Assembly (NCBI GenBank): GCA_019694685.1
Contig: JAIBBM010000004.1
Location: 62,001 to 126,000 of the forward strand
Origin: Leptospirales bacterium
GTDB taxonomy: Bacteria; Spirochaetota; Leptospiria; Leptospirales; Leptonemataceae
Direction: 5' to 3'
Length of the DNA stretch: 64,000 bases
In this document: positions 53,424-62,200 of the stretch, one piece after another
Layout of the letters: each line of letters begins with the position of its first letter
Position numbering within the stretch: position 1 is the first letter of the stretch
The notes under the pieces: generated by a model
Seen by the model: the letters and a program-made list of their open reading frames with translations, nothing else
Told to the model about the DNA's origin: nothing
Databases searched by the model: none
Position numbers and translations under genes: made by a program

Positions 53424-54898
53424 GGTAGCAGATCTCCGCCGGTCTGAGCCAGATTGAGTTCTGATCCGGAGATTTGTTTGCCGCCAAGGTAAGTTAAAAC
53501 AGAGGCGGATGCCCGGGCAAGCTCAACTGTGTCTGGAGAAGAAGTTCTTCTAAAAGAAGGGAAGTGCTCGGGGATGAATCCAGTCGTGATTTTGCCCGAC
53601 CGAAATACAGGGTGCCTTACAATCGAACGCAAGAAGTCCAGGTTGTTGTTTGGCCCAAACAAAACCGTTTCGTCTAGAGCCTTTGTCATTTTGTCGATCG
53701 CTTCTGCGCGATTGACGCCATGGGATATGATCTTTGAAATCATGGGATCATAGTGGATGGTGACTTCGTCTCCTGACTCAATGCCCGAATCGACTCGAAC
53801 GTCAGCCGGAGTCTCAAAAAGGTGCACTTTGCCTGTAGCCGGAAGGAAATTCTTCTCCGGATCCTCCGCATACAGTCTGACCTCTATGGCATGCCCCGTC
53901 TGGCTCAAAGAAGCGGGATCAAAGGAGAAAGGTAGCCCGCCTGCCACACGGAGTTGTTGTTCCACCAGATCGATTCCAGTGACCATTTCAGTGACGGGAT
54001 GCTCCACCTGGAGCCTGGTATTCATTTCGAGGAAATAGAATGTGCGTTCTGTGTCTGAATAGATGAATTCAACGGTTCCGGCATTTACATATGACACTGC
54101 TTCTGCTGCCAGAACGCCCGCTTTCATGATCTGTTCTCTTAGAAGTTCGGTGAGGGCAGGGCTCGGGCTTTCTTCTACGATCTTCTGATGCCTTCTTTGC
54201 AGAGAGCATTCTCTTTCAAAGAGAGCGACCACTTTGCCATGCGAATCGCCTAACACCTGTACTTCGATGTGCCTGGGACTGGAGACGTATTTTTCAACAA
54301 AGACTCGATCGTCGCCGAATGCTCCGAGTGCTTCCCGTTTTGCCGCTTCGAGCGCCGGGATAAACTCTTCTTCTCGGGTGACCACGCGCATCCCCCTTCC
54401 TCCTCCCCCGGCGGAAGCCTTGATGAGAGCGGGAAGCCCGATCGACATGGCTGCTTCTTTGAGTCGTCCAGGACTCTGGTCATCTCCATTGTATCCTGGT
54501 ACAACGGGAACCCCTTTGTCTTGCATGAGTTTGCGAGCGGAGATTTTGTCTCCCATGGATCGAATTGTATCCGGTGACGGACCAATGAATTGAATGCCTT
54601 CTGCAGCCAGTCTGCTTGCAAATTCAGCATTCTCGGACAGGAATCCATATCCAGGATGAACTGCGGCAGCTCTAGTCTTCTTGCAAGCCGCGATAATTGC
54701 TTCGATATTCAAGTATGAGCTACGCGAATCGGGAGGCCCAATCTCAATAGCCTCATCTGCAATTCGAACTGCCAGAGAGTTACGATCAGCACTTGAATAT
54801 GAAACTATTGTGCGAATGCCCAGCTTGCGGCACGTTCGCACGATGCGCACCGCGATTTCGCCGCGATTCGCAATGAGAACTGATTCAGGTAGACTCAT
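53387..54898 (-). CDS. accC: Biotin carboxylase (acetyl/propionyl-CoA carboxylase alpha-type)
   Basis: A 503-residue ATP-grasp biotin carboxylase. Motifs are ANRGEIAVRIVRTCRKLGI, AVHPGYGFLSENAEFA, the glycine-rich ATP loop KASAGGGGRGMRVV, FVEKYVSSPRHIEVQVLGD, ECSLQRRHQKIVEE, the catalytic region FLEMNTRLQVEHPVTEMV and AIEVRLYAEDP. It lacks a C-terminal biotin carrier domain. A carboxyltransferase is not adjacent; the next gene is a crotonase. The substrate (acetyl-, propionyl- or other acyl-CoA) cannot be told from this subunit. Confidence 0.93.
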   Translation of the reverse strand: MSLPESVLIANRGEIAVRIVRTCRKLGIRTIVSYSSADRNSLAVRIADEAIEIGPPDSRSSYLNIEAIIAACKKTRAAAVHPGYGFLSENAEFASRLAAEGIQFIGPSPDTIRSMGDKISARKLMQDKGVPVVPGYNGDDQSPGRLKEAAMSIGLPALIKASAGGGGRGMRVVTREEEFIPALEAAKREALGAFGDDRVFVEKYVSSPRHIEVQVLGDSHGKVVALFERECSLQRRHQKIVEESPSPALTELLREQIMKAGVLAAEAVSYVNAGTVEFIYSDTERTFYFLEMNTRLQVEHPVTEMVTGIDLVEQQLRVAGGLPFSFDPASLSQTGHAIEVRLYAEDPEKNFLPATGKVHLFETPADVRVDSGIESGDEVTIHYDPMISKIISHGVNRAEAIDKMTKALDETVLFGPNNNLDFLRSIVRHPVFRSGKITTGFIPEHFPSFRRTSSPDTVELARASASVLTYLGGKQISGSELNLAQTGGDLLPWIQIEGFRLWN

Positions 54899-55306
54899 GG
54901 GCGTAGAAAGGCTGCGACCGGGGCAATGTCAATTGCAATTGCTTGTGCATTTCGCATGCCAGTTTTTTGGTTTTGAAACTTCATGCTCGAGCCAACGATG
55001 AAGGTTCCGCTTGCTGTAGCTTCGCATGATGACTCGAATGCGTTCGCATCTTGTCTCTTCTCGCACACATGTTGCGAATGAAGTCTTCGCACATTTTCGC
55101 ACAAGTTTTCTCCGCACATTCGCTTTCGATTTTCGCGCGTTTTTGCGAAAGTGTTGTTCATATCCAAAAACATGTCGTTCATTTTCGTGACGCGTGCGAA
55201 AGTGAAAAGTTTTTTCATCTTCGCGCACTCCTTCGCATTTTTGTTATTGACCGGTTGGATAAATTAGCGCTTCTAAAGAACATCCCCATAGATAGTGAGG
55301 CAATGC
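54899..55306. other. 400-bp intergenic region enriched in TGCGAA/TTCGCA hexamers
   Basis: Between the divergent accC and small HTH genes. TTCGCA or its complement occurs at 54951, 55021, 55043, 55073, 55086, 55096, 55144, 55195 and 55232, with near matches in between; two copies at 55086 and 55096 are in 10-bp phase. A minus-strand open frame (54895-55218, 107 codons, with AAGGAG before its ATG) overlaps the cluster, but its composition is odd and I do not call it. TTGACC at 55247-55252 may serve the HTH gene. Confidence 0.45.
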
Positions 55307-55480
55307 ATGAAGAAAAATTGGACAGACCTTTCGTCCTCGCAAAAGGCGAGCATCGAAAAAGCATATCGTTCAGGCCAGGAGCCTGGTCAGATTGCTGGCA
55401 AGTATGGTCTGAAGCCCAAGCAGGTTTCAGATCAAGCATATCGTAAGAATTGGTCCAAACGCTCCAAGCGGGACCGCTAG
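55307..55480 (+). CDS. Small helix-turn-helix protein
   Basis: A 57-residue basic protein from ATG 55307 with GTGAGG 6 bases upstream. Residues about 14-45 have the shape of a helix-turn-helix (KASIEKAYRSGQEPGQIAGKYG then LKPKQVSDQAYRKN), similar to transposase-type or sigma-region-4-like HTH, and the ends are rich in Lys and Arg. It is complete by itself with no sign of a truncated transposase. DNA-binding is inference. The hexamer-rich gap lies immediately upstream. Confidence 0.6.
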   Translation: MKKNWTDLSSSQKASIEKAYRSGQEPGQIAGKYGLKPKQVSDQAYRKNWSKRSKRDR

Positions 55481-55493
55481 ACTCTTGACCACG

Positions 55494-55517
55494 TTGGATG
55501 AGCCCCGGCGGCTTTTT
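55494..55517 (+). terminator. Possible weak terminator after the small HTH gene
   Basis: AGCC-CCGGC-GGCT followed by TTTTTC forms a short hairpin with a T run just past the HTH gene (about 55500-55517). The stem is only 4 bp, so terminator strength is doubtful. The rest of the 130-bp gap shows nothing else. Confidence 0.3.
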
Positions 55518-55610
55518 CAGCGTGGGTTGTTTCCCCGTTTTTCTCGTTAAAAAATCAATTGCACTGGTTTAGGTCTTGCAATCAGGCAGGCCCATCTCCG
55601 ATAATTCATT

Positions 55611-55943
55611 GTGAGATTCCTGGTTCTAATTGTCCTGGCTGCTTGCTCCGTGCCCACCAGGAGCGGTCCGTCTTATCTGGGCGTTCTCTATCAGGAAAGC
55701 CGGGAAGGTGTAGAAGTGGTGCAAATCTATCCGGGAAGCCCGGCCCGCACGGCTGGTCTTGCCATTGGTGACACTATTGTCGCTGTGGACGGCCAGAGAG
55801 TGGGTAGATCTTCTTCTTTGCGCGCCGCCATCATGGAACGCAGGCCTGGCGCCACCATTCGACTCACAGTTCTTCGCGCCACGGGCGAGCGAGCGGATCT
55901 CGACGCTGTGGTTGACGTTCTCCCTGCCAATTTGCGTAAGTGA
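55611..55943 (+). CDS. PDZ-domain lipoprotein
   Basis: A 110-residue protein starting at GTG 55611. A lipoprotein signal (MRFLVLIVLAAC) is followed by a single PDZ domain: SYLGVLYQESREGVEVVQI, YPGSPARTAGLAIGDTIVAVDGQ and LRAAIMERRPGATIRLTVLR. There is no protease domain, so it probably binds protein C-termini in the periplasm. It lies 3 bases before nadC and may be in that operon. Confidence 0.8.
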   Translation: MRFLVLIVLAACSVPTRSGPSYLGVLYQESREGVEVVQIYPGSPARTAGLAIGDTIVAVDGQRVGRSSSLRAAIMERRPGATIRLTVLRATGERADLDAVVDVLPANLRK

Positions 55944-55946
55944 AAC

Positions 55947-56849
55947 ATGCGTCAGCATTTCACTTCTCCCGTGGCTTCCATTCAGCCGGAGGACTGCGAT
56001 GCGTTGATTCGCCTCGCGATCGCAGAAGACGCGCCGGCCGGTGATCCCACGTCAGAAGACATCTTTACGCCGCAAATGCGCACGACCGCTCGCCTCGTTG
56101 CCAGAGAGTCCGGAGTGCTGTGCGGCATGCCTCTGGTCCTGCGTCTTCTGGATCTCTTTGAGAAGGAAGCAGGATACAAGATAGAACTCGTAAGCTCCGA
56201 CAAGGATGGGGATCATTTTGAAAGAGGTTCGGTTCTTTTGACTTTGAAAGGTCCCGTGGTGGGCATTCTTAGACTGGAGCGACTTCTATTGAATTTTCTT
56301 CAATACCTGAGCGGCATTGCAACTACTACGAGCGACGCTGTGCGAAGTGCTCCTCCCGGAGTTTTTATACTCGATACCAGGAAGACTCTGCCAGGATATA
56401 GACGCCTCGCAAAGTACGCAGTCTACACCGGCGGCGGCACAAATCACAGAATTCATCTCAGCGAAATGGCAATGATCAAAGACAATCACATTGCAGCCGC
56501 CGGTGGAATCCGAAGTGCGGTCGATTCGATTCGTGCGAAGCATCCACAGCTTCCTATTGAAATCGAAGTGGATAGGGTGGAGCAAATCCCGGAAGCTCTT
56601 TCACTTTCTCCGAGAGTCATTCTGCTCGATAACATGACTGCGGATACGGTTCGGGCCGCTGTTGCGAAAATTGCGTCTATCTGTAAAACATCCGGAGCAA
56701 TGCCGCCTATCGTTGAAGTTTCGGGTGGATGGACGCCTTCTCGAATCAGTGAACTTAATTCTATGGAACTTCCGGTTGGAGTTAGCATGGGATTTCTCAC
56801 TCATACAACCCGATTTCTGGATCTCAGTCTCGAAGTGGATCCTGCATGA
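55947..56849 (+). CDS. nadC: Nicotinate-nucleotide pyrophosphorylase (carboxylating)
   Basis: A 300-residue quinolinate phosphoribosyltransferase of NAD synthesis. Motifs are EDAPAGDPTSEDIF at the N-terminus, ERLLLNFLQYLSGIATTT, LDTRKTLPGYRRLAKYAVYTGGG, NHRIHLSEMAMIKDNH and VEVSGGW. Start ATG 55947. First of a run of genes joined by 4-base overlaps: nadC-TPR-purK-purE-hydrolase. Confidence 0.95.
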   Translation: MRQHFTSPVASIQPEDCDALIRLAIAEDAPAGDPTSEDIFTPQMRTTARLVARESGVLCGMPLVLRLLDLFEKEAGYKIELVSSDKDGDHFERGSVLLTLKGPVVGILRLERLLLNFLQYLSGIATTTSDAVRSAPPGVFILDTRKTLPGYRRLAKYAVYTGGGTNHRIHLSEMAMIKDNHIAAAGGIRSAVDSIRAKHPQLPIEIEVDRVEQIPEALSLSPRVILLDNMTADTVRAAVAKIASICKTSGAMPPIVEVSGGWTPSRISELNSMELPVGVSMGFLTHTTRFLDLSLEVDPA

Positions 56850-57754
56850 ACGAAATCAAAGTTCTCTACGATGGCGCGCTTGCTCTGGAAAGGAAAGGAA
56901 AGCCAGACGATGCCATCAAGTACTACACGGAAATCATCAAGTTAGATCCTGGCTTTCGCGCGGCCTACAACAACCTCGGTGCGATCTACGCGCGAAAGGG
57001 CAGACAGGATCTGTCCATCGCCAATTTCGAAAAGGCGTTGTCCCTGGGAGAAGATGAGGCAGTTCATTTCAATCTGGGCACGGAGTACTTTCGTCGCGAA
57101 GAGTTGGAGAAAGCTCGGCATCACCTGAAGGCGGCACTCAGGATTCATCCTCGCATGCTGCGCGCGCATATTGTACTGGCTTATCTTTATGAGAAAGCGG
57201 GCGCGCCGGAGAAGGCGGAAGTCTATTTCAAAAATGCCCTGGTCGTGGAACCTTCCAATCGCATGGCAGCACTTGGTCTGGCGGTGAGTCTGACCGGTCG
57301 AGGCGAGGAAGCAGCAGCGCTCCAGATTGTGCGCTCTTATCTAAAGGAAAAACCAGGGGATCTAACTTTCGAGAATCTTCAGGCCTCTCTCCTTCTTGCA
57401 ACAGGGCAAGTAGAGCAATCCAGGCAGGAGTTTCTCAAGCTTGCGAAGACATCTGCGGAGTTTACTTCTTTCACGGATCATGTGCAGAAAGCGCGTTCGG
57501 AAAAAGATGAAGAGTTCAGCGCCATGTTCGAAGGGATGGATCTGAAAATTCAATCCCGGACTCGCCGCGTACTGGAAACCAGAAAGAAGCAGGCGGCCGC
57601 GGATCCAACTGAGAAGAAGCAGGAAGTGAAGGATCTCATGGATTTGAGTTTTCTCTATCTGTTTAAAGGTGATTCGGACAAAGCTCTGCAGCTATTGTTT
57701 CAGGCAAAAAAATTAGGCGAAGAAACACAGGGCGGAGAAAAACCTGCGTCATGA
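56846..57754 (+). CDS. TPR-repeat protein
   Basis: A 302-residue soluble protein. At least four consecutive TPR units are visible from residue 5 to 150 (ALALERKGKPDDAIKYYTEII, AYNNLGAIYARKGRQDLSIANFEKAL, VHFNLGTEYFRREELEKARHHLKAAL, AHIVLAYLYEKAGAPEKAEVYFKNAL), with more degenerate ones after. No signal peptide. Probably a scaffold. Its stop and start overlap both neighbours, between nadC and purK. Confidence 0.85.
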   Translation: MNEIKVLYDGALALERKGKPDDAIKYYTEIIKLDPGFRAAYNNLGAIYARKGRQDLSIANFEKALSLGEDEAVHFNLGTEYFRREELEKARHHLKAALRIHPRMLRAHIVLAYLYEKAGAPEKAEVYFKNALVVEPSNRMAALGLAVSLTGRGEEAAALQIVRSYLKEKPGDLTFENLQASLLLATGQVEQSRQEFLKLAKTSAEFTSFTDHVQKARSEKDEEFSAMFEGMDLKIQSRTRRVLETRKKQAAADPTEKKQEVKDLMDLSFLYLFKGDSDKALQLLFQAKKLGEETQGGEKPAS

Positions 57755-58854
57755 TTGGAATCCTCGGAGGAGGACAGCTTGGCAGATTCCTGGTCAACGC
57801 AGCGCGAGAGTGGGACATCGAATGTGCCGTGCTTGACCCGGACCCGGAAGCACCTGCCGGAAAAATTGCAGCTCGATTTGAAACTGGAAACCTCACCGAC
57901 TCTTCGCGGGTCCTGGATTTCGCGCGCGGCCTGGATCTACTTACCGTTGAGATAGAAAACGTAAGTGCAGATGCTCTGGAAGAAATAGCAACACGCATTC
58001 GAGTTCATCCGTCGGCGTCTGTTCTTCGGATCGTTCAGGACAAAGGCATTCAGAAAGATTTCTATAGAAGAAATAACATTCCAACTGCACCCTATCGCCT
58101 GATTTCCTCCAGAGAGGAATTGCCCGATTCTGAATCTTCTTATCCGTTGATTGTCAAACAGAGAAGAGGTGGATACGATGGGCGCGGCGTGAAGAAAATC
58201 AATTCGCCTGCAGATAGATCGGAAGCATTTGCAGAACCTTCCGTTCAGGAGGAATGCATCAGCATTGATCAGGAAATTTCTGTCATCGTCAGTCGCAATG
58301 AGTTTGGGCAGATGGCAGCTTTTCCAGCCGTGGAAATGGTTCCCACTCCAGCACACGTGCTCGACTATTTACTCAGTCCAGCTCGAATCACAGAAGATCA
58401 ACACAGACGCGCCAATGAGATCGCCTTTGAAATTGCGGAACTCATTGGACTTGTCGGAATTCTTGCAGTGGAGATGTTTATTTCCAATGATCAAGTGCTG
58501 GTCAATGAAATCGCGCCGCGTCCTCACAACAGCGGCCATGCGACCATAGAAGCAAACATGACTTCGCAGTACGAGCAACATCTGCGCATGATCCTGGGTC
58601 ATCCGCCAGGTCCTACCGATTCCCTGTCTTCGAGTGCTCTTTTGAATCTGCTCGGTCAGGGAGACGGAACGCCTCTCATACATGGAATGCGAGAAGCGAT
58701 GGGCATTCCAGGTGTGTCCGTGCACATGTATGGCAAACGAGTGTGCAAACCGGGAAGAAAGATGGGGCACGTTACGGTTCTTGCTCCAGATCGATCTATT
58801 TTGCTTGAGAGAATCGAATTGGTTCGCAGTGTGCTCCGTGTGGGGCCGCAATGA
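57751..58854 (+). CDS. purK: 5-(carboxyamino)imidazole ribonucleotide synthase
   Basis: A 367-residue ATP-grasp enzyme making N5-CAIR from AIR, bicarbonate and ATP in purine synthesis. Motifs are [43 protein letters not shown] and [18 protein letters not shown]. It overlaps purE by 4 bases, the standard purK-purE pairing although in the reverse order to E. coli. Confidence 0.96.
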   Translation: MIGILGGGQLGRFLVNAAREWDIECAVLDPDPEAPAGKIAARFETGNLTDSSRVLDFARGLDLLTVEIENVSADALEEIATRIRVHPSASVLRIVQDKGIQKDFYRRNNIPTAPYRLISSREELPDSESSYPLIVKQRRGGYDGRGVKKINSPADRSEAFAEPSVQEECISIDQEISVIVSRNEFGQMAAFPAVEMVPTPAHVLDYLLSPARITEDQHRRANEIAFEIAELIGLVGILAVEMFISNDQVLVNEIAPRPHNSGHATIEANMTSQYEQHLRMILGHPPGPTDSLSSSALLNLLGQGDGTPLIHGMREAMGIPGVSVHMYGKRVCKPGRKMGHVTVLAPDRSILLERIELVRSVLRVGPQ

Positions 58855-59342
58855 ATCAGCCAGTAGTTTCTATCATCATGGGCAGTGCATCGGATCGTTC
58901 TGTCATGGAACAGGCCGCCGTCGCGCTCAAAGAGTTTTCTATTCCTTACGAAATGACCATCGTCTCTGCTCATCGCACTCCAGATCGAATGGTCGAATTC
59001 GCTGCCTCTGCGCGAAAGAGAGGGATTCGCGTGATCATAGCCGGAGCGGGCGGAGCCGCACATTTGCCAGGAATGGTCGCGTCTCTGACAGAGCTACCCG
59101 TGATTGGCGTGCCCATCCTTTCCTCCAATTCACTGGATGGTTGGGATTCTTTACTATCTATTGTGCAAATGCCAGCGGGCGTTCCAGTGGCAGCTGTTGC
59201 AGTGAACGGAGCAAAGAATGCAGGCGTTCTTGCGGCTCGTATTCTTGGCGCGGGTGATCCTGATTTACTCGACCGGATGCGAACATTCATGAACCAGCAG
59301 CGTGACGTGGTTCTCGAATCTGCCCGGGAGATGGAACAGTGA
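58851..59342 (+). CDS. purE: N5-carboxyaminoimidazole ribonucleotide mutase
   Basis: A 163-residue class I PurE converting N5-CAIR to CAIR. The signature [45 protein letters not shown] and [27 protein letters not shown] are all present. It starts at ATGA overlap with purK and ends overlapping the GTG of the following hydrolase. Confidence 0.96.
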   Translation: MNQPVVSIIMGSASDRSVMEQAAVALKEFSIPYEMTIVSAHRTPDRMVEFAASARKRGIRVIIAGAGGAAHLPGMVASLTELPVIGVPILSSNSLDGWDSLLSIVQMPAGVPVAAVAVNGAKNAGVLAARILGAGDPDLLDRMRTFMNQQRDVVLESAREMEQ

Positions 59343-60256
59343 GGCGGACCGTTGCGATTCTAGCTTCTGTGGGAATCGTTCTGGCCGTATTGCCTTTTGC
59401 CTGTGACGGAGAACGTCATGCGATCACTGAACAGGATCGAGCGGGAAAGCCCGGTCAATTTGCCGGCCTTTCGCAGGGAGTAACTCACTACGAAATAGCC
59501 GGGCCGGCGAAGGGGCGTCCGGTGCTTCTGGTTCACGGCTTTTCAGTTCCTTATTTCATCTATGATTTTGTTTTTGAAGCTCTTGTTCAAAAAGGATTTC
59601 GTGTGATCCGCCTGGACCTGTACGGGCGCGGACTTTCGGATCGCCCTGACGTTGTCTATGATCTTGATCTCTATGACAGGCAGCTGACGGATCTCCTGGA
59701 TTATCTCAAGATTTCGCGCGTTCACATTGTAGGATCTTCCATGGGGGGACTCATCACCGCGAACTTCTTAAGAAAGCATCCAGAGAGAGTTTCCCGCGCG
59801 GTGTTCATTGCGCCTGCGGGCTTTCCTATGCCACTTCCTATTAGCGCGAAAATTGGCCGCGCGCCCTATATTGGAGATTACATTGTGCGCGTGGCTGGAG
59901 ATCGCATCTTCGTAAAGAACAACAGTGCAAGTTTTTTTGGCAATGTGCCTCCTGGTTTTTACGAAAGGTTTGGAGAACAGATGCAATTCAAAGGATACAA
60001 GAGAGCTCTGCTGTCTTCCCTGCGAAACATGCCACTGGAAAGTGGAGCGTCCATTTTCGATGAAGCAGGGCGAAAGAAGATTCCGTCTATCGTTATCTGG
60101 TCCAGGCAGGATGGAGTTCTTCCCTATTCCAACGCGATTCGCGCACAGTATTCGCTCGGAGCGTCAGAACTTATTTCGCTCGAGGGCACGGGGCACACGC
60201 CTCACTTTGAAAATCCACAGATGGTGATTCCGCACATCCTGAAGTTCTTCCAGTAG
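59339..60256 (+). CDS. Alpha/beta-hydrolase, probable lipoprotein
   Basis: A 305-residue alpha/beta-hydrolase. GTG start overlaps purE. Motifs are [15 protein letters not shown] (oxyanion loop), the nucleophile elbow [11 protein letters not shown], the acid region [12 protein letters not shown] and [12 protein letters not shown] with the catalytic His. The N-terminus ([18 protein letters not shown]) is a lipoprotein-type signal, so it is likely anchored outside the cytoplasm. Lipase or esterase is the general expectation; substrate unknown. Confidence 0.85.
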   Translation: MRRTVAILASVGIVLAVLPFACDGERHAITEQDRAGKPGQFAGLSQGVTHYEIAGPAKGRPVLLVHGFSVPYFIYDFVFEALVQKGFRVIRLDLYGRGLSDRPDVVYDLDLYDRQLTDLLDYLKISRVHIVGSSMGGLITANFLRKHPERVSRAVFIAPAGFPMPLPISAKIGRAPYIGDYIVRVAGDRIFVKNNSASFFGNVPPGFYERFGEQMQFKGYKRALLSSLRNMPLESGASIFDEAGRKKIPSIVIWSRQDGVLPYSNAIRAQYSLGASELISLEGTGHTPHFENPQMVIPHILKFFQ

Positions 60257-60360
60257 CACGTTGAAATTTCTCCACATGGTTGCAGACCCGCAACGACTCG
60301 AGAAGATCGCTCCCTTGAATCGGACTTGCTTCACGGAGTCCTTCTAATTTTGTTTCACTC

Positions 60361-62193
60361 ATGTGCGGTATTGTAGCGTATCTGGGACCGAAGTCAGTCG
60401 ACTCGGTTCTTCTAGTCGGTCTAACGCGTCTTGAATACCGGGGTTACGATTCCGCCGGCATCGCCGTTCTGGATAACGGTGAAATCACGGTCAGAAAAGA
60501 AAAAGGAAAGATCAAAGATCTTGAAGATTTGCTGCTCACGCATCCAGTGGAAGGGACCATTGGAATTGGACACACTCGCTGGGCTACGCACGGAGAACCC
60601 AATCGCCAGAATGCGCATCCGCATGTTGACAATCACGGAAAAGTGGCAGTCGTTCACAATGGAATCATAGAGAATCATCACACGATTCGTCAGGAGCTGA
60701 TTGAAAAGGGTCACGTCTTTCATTCTGAGACAGACACAGAAGTGATTCCTCATCTATTTGAAGATTATTACAAGAAGCACAAGGATTCTGCGAAGGCTCT
60801 TCAGGAAACCATCGCGCGCCTGGATGGCCGGTACGCATTCGTGGTACTGGTAGAGCAAGAGCCGGATCGTCTCTATTTCGCACGAAGCGGTTCTCCTCTT
60901 GTCTATGGGCGCGGAAGAGGAGAGAGTTTTCTTGCAAGCGACGTGTCCGCCATTGTGCCGGCAGCCAAAGAACACCTCCACATAGACAATGATCAGTGGG
61001 GCTGGATTACAAAAGATAGTCTTGAACTTCGTAGCAAAACAGGTGAGGCAGTTCCGTTTGAAATGTCCAGAACTCAGATCGATGTCAAAGCACTCGATCG
61101 TGCTGGATACGACCATTTCATGCTCAAGGAAATCCATGAGCAGCCCGGCATTGTAAGAAGAATTATTCAAAGTCGCATGGACGATGAGGGAATTGTTCGA
61201 TTCCCTGAAATGAATTTACCAAACGATTTTCTCAATCGTGTTACGCGCTGCATGATTACTTCCGCTGGAACGTCCTGGCATGCGGGGATAGTAGGAAAAT
61301 TCTATCTGGAGCAGTTTGCGAGGCTTTCCACTGAAGTGGATATTTCTTCTGAATTTAGATATCGCAACCCGATTGCGGATGGGGAAACCCTCGTGATGGC
61401 CATATCTCAGAGCGGGGAGACAGCAGACACGTTAGCCGGCATTCATCAAGCAAAAGCAAAGTTCTGTCGAGTTCTATCTTTTGTCAATGTAACCACATCT
61501 AGCATTGCGCGCGAATCCAATGCGTTCATTGATTTGATGGCTGGTCCGGAGATCGGTGTGGCCTCTACCAAGGCATATACGGCGCAATTGATGAATCTTC
61601 TATTCTATGCTCTCTTCACTGCAGGCATAAAGTGGCTCGTGAGCAAGGAAGAACGTGAGCAGATCCTGCACGAGATCCGTCTCCTTCCTGAGAAGATGGA
61701 ACAGATTCTGGCGCGTGCAGATGAAATCAAGAAATGGGCGAGCGAACTTCGTGATTCCAAAGACTTTGTTTTCCTGGGCCGATCGTTCAACCACCCGACT
61801 GCTCTCGAAGGGGCACTGAAACTCAAAGAAATTGCATATGTGCATGCATCAGGATATGCGGGCGGAGAGTTCAAGCATGGACCTATCGCTTTGATTTCAG
61901 ACCAGATGCCTGTGATCTGCATTGCACCACAGTGTGACCTTTACGAAAAAATGGTTTCAAATATTGAAGAAGTTCGTTCGAGGAAAGGCCGCATCATTTC
62001 CATTTACACAGAAGGGGACACGATTGTTCCTTCGAAGTCTGATTATTCATTTGCGATTCCACAATGCGCGGATTACCTCACTCCAATCCTGACAGTATTG
62101 CCATTGCAACTGTTCGCATATTATTCTGCGCTCGAGCGCGGGTGCGAGCCTGATCAGCCGCGCAACCTCGCCAAGTCTGTTACGGTGGAGTAA
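60361..62193 (+). CDS. glmS: Glutamine-fructose-6-phosphate aminotransferase (isomerizing)
   Basis: A 610-residue enzyme making glucosamine-6-phosphate, the first step to UDP-GlcNAc. The N-terminal glutaminase begins MCGIVAYLG with the catalytic Cys after Met, GIGHTRWATHGEPN and ENHHTIRQEL follow; two SIS domains contain AISQSGETADTLAG and GRSFNHPTALEGALKLKEIAYVHA, and the C-terminus is NLAKSVTVE. No Shine-Dalgarno sequence is evident before the ATG, and the 104-bp gap upstream is too short for a glmS ribozyme. Confidence 0.97.
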   Translation: MCGIVAYLGPKSVDSVLLVGLTRLEYRGYDSAGIAVLDNGEITVRKEKGKIKDLEDLLLTHPVEGTIGIGHTRWATHGEPNRQNAHPHVDNHGKVAVVHNGIIENHHTIRQELIEKGHVFHSETDTEVIPHLFEDYYKKHKDSAKALQETIARLDGRYAFVVLVEQEPDRLYFARSGSPLVYGRGRGESFLASDVSAIVPAAKEHLHIDNDQWGWITKDSLELRSKTGEAVPFEMSRTQIDVKALDRAGYDHFMLKEIHEQPGIVRRIIQSRMDDEGIVRFPEMNLPNDFLNRVTRCMITSAGTSWHAGIVGKFYLEQFARLSTEVDISSEFRYRNPIADGETLVMAISQSGETADTLAGIHQAKAKFCRVLSFVNVTTSSIARESNAFIDLMAGPEIGVASTKAYTAQLMNLLFYALFTAGIKWLVSKEEREQILHEIRLLPEKMEQILARADEIKKWASELRDSKDFVFLGRSFNHPTALEGALKLKEIAYVHASGYAGGEFKHGPIALISDQMPVICIAPQCDLYEKMVSNIEEVRSRKGRIISIYTEGDTIVPSKSDYSFAIPQCADYLTPILTVLPLQLFAYYSALERGCEPDQPRNLAKSVTVE

Positions 62194-62200
62194 GACCATA
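62184..62200 (+). promoter_or_regulatory. Ribosome site and ATA start of the beta-helix gene
   Basis: GGTGGAG (62184-62190) lies inside the last codons of glmS and is followed, after 7 bases that include the glmS stop, by ATA at 62198, the first codon from which the homologous reading frame proceeds. No ATG, GTG or TTG occurs in frame between 62192 and 62381. A CTG at 62177 is the only other close alternative. Confidence 0.5.

Noticed and set aside
54895-55218. A 107-codon minus-strand frame with AAGGAG before its ATG
   Set aside because: The ribosome site is attractive, but the product is an odd mix of Cys, Asn and Arg with no recognisable motif and it overlaps the accC start; kept only as an alternative explanation for the hexamer cluster.
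55307-55480. Remnant of an insertion-sequence transposase
   Set aside because: The small HTH protein has its own ribosome site and stop, and no terminal inverted repeats or further transposase fragments are seen around it.
60257-60360. glmS ribozyme or riboswitch upstream of glmS
   Set aside because: The gap is only 104 bases, lacks the conserved glmS ribozyme core as far as I can read, and such ribozymes belong mainly to Gram-positives.
60171-60362. A 63-codon minus-strand frame overlapping the glmS start
   Set aside because: Starts on the glmS ATG in antisense and runs into the hydrolase gene; no ribosome site, so treated as chance.
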